Assembly (NCBI GenBank): GCA_017961965.1
Contig: JAGCWG010000448.1
Coordinates: forward strand, 1 to 7,590
Direction: 5' to 3'
Source: Bacteroidaceae bacterium
GTDB taxonomy: Bacteria > Bacteroidota > Bacteroidia > Bacteroidales > Bacteroidaceae
Length of the DNA stretch: 7,590 bases
Part shown: one piece after another, positions 6,080-7,590 of the stretch
Layout of the letters: each line of letters starts with the position of its first letter
How positions within the stretch are numbered: the stretch's first letter is position 1
Position numbers and translations under genes: made by a program
Notes under the pieces: generated by a model
What the model was told of the DNA's origin: nothing
What the model saw: only the letters and a program-made list of their open reading frames with translations
The model's database searches: none

Positions 6080-6195
6080 CAATTAGTAATTAGTAATGAG
6101 GAATGAGAAATGAGTAATAGCAAATCCGCTTAGTTCCGAATGGCTTATTACTAATTACTCATTACTAATTACTCATTAATAATTACTCACTAATA
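6080..6195. repeat. A/T-rich inverted repeat built of ATTAGTAATGAG units
   Basis: Starting right after the PPIase stop codon, the left arm (6080-6120) repeats AATTAGTAAT and AATGAG units. The right arm (6142-6195) carries their reverse complement, ACTAATTACTCATT. A perfect 13-bp match is AATTAGTAATGAG (6088-6100) against 6158-6170. The centre (6121-6141) is unique sequence. It could act as a transcript-end stem or be a remnant mobile repeat. Elements built of these units are frequent in Prevotella-type genomes. Confidence 0.6.
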
Positions 6196-6219
6196 AAATT
6201 GCTTCAAATGTCTCAAATC

Positions 6220-6299
6220 TCCCTCATTGAGGGACAAATTCTACAAAATTCTCCCTCATTGAGGGAGAATTTTGATAAAAATCGTCCCTCATTGAGGGA
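6220..6299. promoter_or_regulatory. Three identical 15-bp palindromes, 32-33 bp apart (operator-like)
   Basis: TCCCTCATTGAGGGA occurs exactly at 6220-6234, 6252-6266 and 6285-6299. Each is a perfect dyad around a central T. Centres are 6227, 6259 and 6292, spacings of 32 and 33 bp, about three helical turns. The middle copy extends to a perfect 31-bp palindrome (6244-6274, arms starting CAAAATTC). The third copy ends eight bases before the -7 box of the ATPase promoter and covers the place where -33 should be. Only the middle copy has a T-run beside it, so a terminator role could explain that copy but not the set. Confidence 0.7.
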
Positions 6300-6306
6300 T
6301 ATTTCA

Positions 6307-6314
6307 TATCTTTG
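6307..6314 (+). promoter_or_regulatory. -7 box of the ATPase gene promoter
   Basis: TATCTTTG is a perfect match to TAnnTTTG. A start near 6320 would leave a 20-nt A-rich leader before the ATG at 6341. No TTG is found at the usual -33 distance; that position is occupied by the third palindrome. Expression may therefore depend on, or be blocked by, a protein bound there. Confidence 0.55.
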
Positions 6315-6340
6315 CCACCATAAAAACAAAGAAACAGGCA

Positions 6341-7516
6341 ATGATAGACAATATACTATATGAGTTTATGGAGGAGCAAATACGACAGACTCCTCTTTCC
6401 TTCCATCGATACAAATACAATGAAATCGATTGGGAAGGACGACTTACTGGCATCGTCGGTCCCCGAGGTGTAGGTAAATCAACCATGATGTTGCAGTTCA
6501 TTGCAGAACATCGTAATGAAGGGCACTTTCTTTACATATCTGCCGACCATATTTACTTTACAAGTCATACTCTCACAGATTTGATTGACAAGTTCGTGAA
6601 AGATGGTGGTACACACATCTTTATTGATGAGGTACACAAATACAAGGGATGGTCACAGGAACTGAAACAGACATACGACGTACATCGTGAACTTAAAGTG
6701 ACATTCACAGGTAGTTCCGTACTCGACATAAATGCAGGAGGAGCAGACCTCAGTCGCCGTGTAGTACTGGAATACATTCAAGGACTGTCTTTCCGTGAAT
6801 ATCTTGAACTATTCCATAATATTACAGTGCCGACATTCACTTTGGACGAAATACTCGCACACAAGGTTGACATTCCTATCATTCAGCATCCACTGCCTTA
6901 TTTCAGAGAATATCTACGCGAAGGCTATTATCCATTTGCACTTGAAGGACGTTTTTCAACACGAATACTACAAGTTGTAAATCAAACAACAGAAGTGGAT
7001 ATCCCTCAATATGCAGATATGAATGCCGCCACAGCACGCAAACTGAAACAGATGTTGGCTATCATCTCTGGTATCGCTCCAGTCAAGCCTAATGCAGACC
7101 ATTTGGCAAGGGAAATAGGAGTGAGTAAGAATAATATTCCGTCGTATCTCGTCTATCTGGAGAGAGCCGGAATGTTGAGTCAGTTGCACGATGACACATC
7201 AGGTTTAATCGCTCTCGGAAAGGTTGAGAAGATTTATATTGATAATCCAAGTCTGATGTACGCCCTCACACAAGGTACTCCTGACATAGGCAACATACGT
7301 GAGACATTCTTCAACAACCAGATGAGAGTAAACAACCTTGTCACCTCATCACGTGAATCAGATTTCAAAATTAATGGCTACACGTTCGAGATTGGTGGTA
7401 AGAAAAAAGGTAAGAAACAAATAGAAAACGTGCCAAACGGAATCGTTGTACGTGACGACATTGAATACGGAAGCGGCATCATCATTCCACTATGGCACTT
7501 TGGACTAAACTACTAA
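6341..7516 (+). CDS. AAA_14/DUF4143-type ATPase
   Basis: A 391-residue ATPase of a family common and often multi-copy in Bacteroidales; its cellular role is not established. The N-terminal P-loop domain has Walker A GPRGVGKST (40-48), Walker B IFIDEV (93-98), sensor-like TFTGSS (121-126) and a Ser-Arg-Arg (138-140) in the usual finger position. Residues about 230-285 look like a winged-helix segment (LAREIGVSKNNIPSYLVYLERAGML). The C-terminal DUF4143 part ends with a PD-(D/E)xK-like pattern: Asp341, then Glu350-Ile-Gly-Gly-Lys354, and the typical IPLWHFG close. Whether it still cuts DNA cannot be told. No signal peptide or membrane segment is seen. The ATG at 6341 fits the promoter and leader. 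The gene looks less G/C-rich than the PPIase and ABC-F genes, which hints at a more mobile history but was not computed. Confidence 0.88.
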   Translation: MIDNILYEFMEEQIRQTPLSFHRYKYNEIDWEGRLTGIVGPRGVGKSTMMLQFIAEHRNEGHFLYISADHIYFTSHTLTDLIDKFVKDGGTHIFIDEVHKYKGWSQELKQTYDVHRELKVTFTGSSVLDINAGGADLSRRVVLEYIQGLSFREYLELFHNITVPTFTLDEILAHKVDIPIIQHPLPYFREYLREGYYPFALEGRFSTRILQVVNQTTEVDIPQYADMNAATARKLKQMLAIISGIAPVKPNADHLAREIGVSKNNIPSYLVYLERAGMLSQLHDDTSGLIALGKVEKIYIDNPSLMYALTQGTPDIGNIRETFFNNQMRVNNLVTSSRESDFKINGYTFEIGGKKKGKKQIENVPNGIVVRDDIEYGSGIIIPLWHFGLNY

Positions 7517-7562
7517 CACGTCCGTTTGATTTGATAATTTTTAATTCTTAATTCAAGAGAAG

Positions 7563-7590
7563 GTGGAAGTAATCTACGAAGACAATCATA
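7563..7590 (+). CDS. Probable 5' end of an RluA-type pseudouridine synthase (partial)
   Basis: Only nine codons are in the window. From a GTG at 7563 they read as Val/Met-Glu-Val-Ile-Tyr-Glu-Asp-Asn-His, which resembles the conserved opening of the RluA/RluD pseudouridine synthase family (V-L-Y-E-D-N-H-I-I). An in-frame stop lies a few codons upstream and no ATG intervenes, so GTG would have to be the start; AAGAGAAG precedes it. The call rests on a short motif and the gene is cut by the window edge. Confidence 0.4.

Noticed and set aside
6220..6299. CRISPR array reading of the three regular repeats
   Set aside because: Repeats are only 15 bp and perfectly palindromic, the gaps are 17-18 bp, there are only three copies and no cas genes, and they abut a promoter.

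Overview
The window looks like a chromosomal segment of a Bacteroidales bacterium, most likely Prevotella or a close relative (Segatella, Xylanibacter). This is inferred from three things. The proteins have a Bacteroidetes character. The promoters carry the Bacteroidetes -7 box TAnnTTTG rather than sigma70 boxes, and start codons lack Shine-Dalgarno sequences and sit behind A-rich leaders. The gaps between genes are filled with imperfect inverted-repeat (MITE/REP-like) elements. No species is assigned.

Layout. (1) 37-621, minus strand: an iron-type or cambialistic superoxide dismutase. (2) 622-1768: an 1.15-kb gap with no convincing protein gene. Its centre (about 972-1460) looks like a long structured non-coding RNA on the minus strand. 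It has a good promoter at 1466-1495, 5' hairpins capped by GNRA tetraloops, a strikingly C-depleted body and an intrinsic-terminator-like hairpin at 974-1009. Two 16-bp direct repeats lie just upstream of its promoter. (3) 1769-3400, plus strand: an ABC-F translation-factor ATPase behind its own promoter. (4) 3570-5031, plus strand: a tightly overlapping queD-queE-folE cluster. FolE opens GTP to dihydroneopterin triphosphate, QueD makes 6-carboxytetrahydropterin and QueE makes 7-carboxy-7-deazaguanine. These are the early steps to preQ0 and queuosine in tRNA; queC and later genes are not in the window. (5) 5252-6079, plus strand: a lipoprotein cyclophilin-type peptidyl-prolyl isomerase with a large helical insertion. 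(6) 6341-7516, plus strand: an AAA_14/DUF4143-type ATPase. Three identical 15-bp palindromes, 32-33 bp apart, are stacked immediately upstream of and into its promoter. (7) 7563-7590: a probable first few codons of an RluA-type pseudouridine synthase, cut by the window edge.

The protein genes are mostly ordinary housekeeping. The two parts most worth a second look are the candidate 490-nt RNA between sod and the ABC-F gene, and the triple-palindrome control region of the ATPase. All calls come from reading the sequence; no database search was run.
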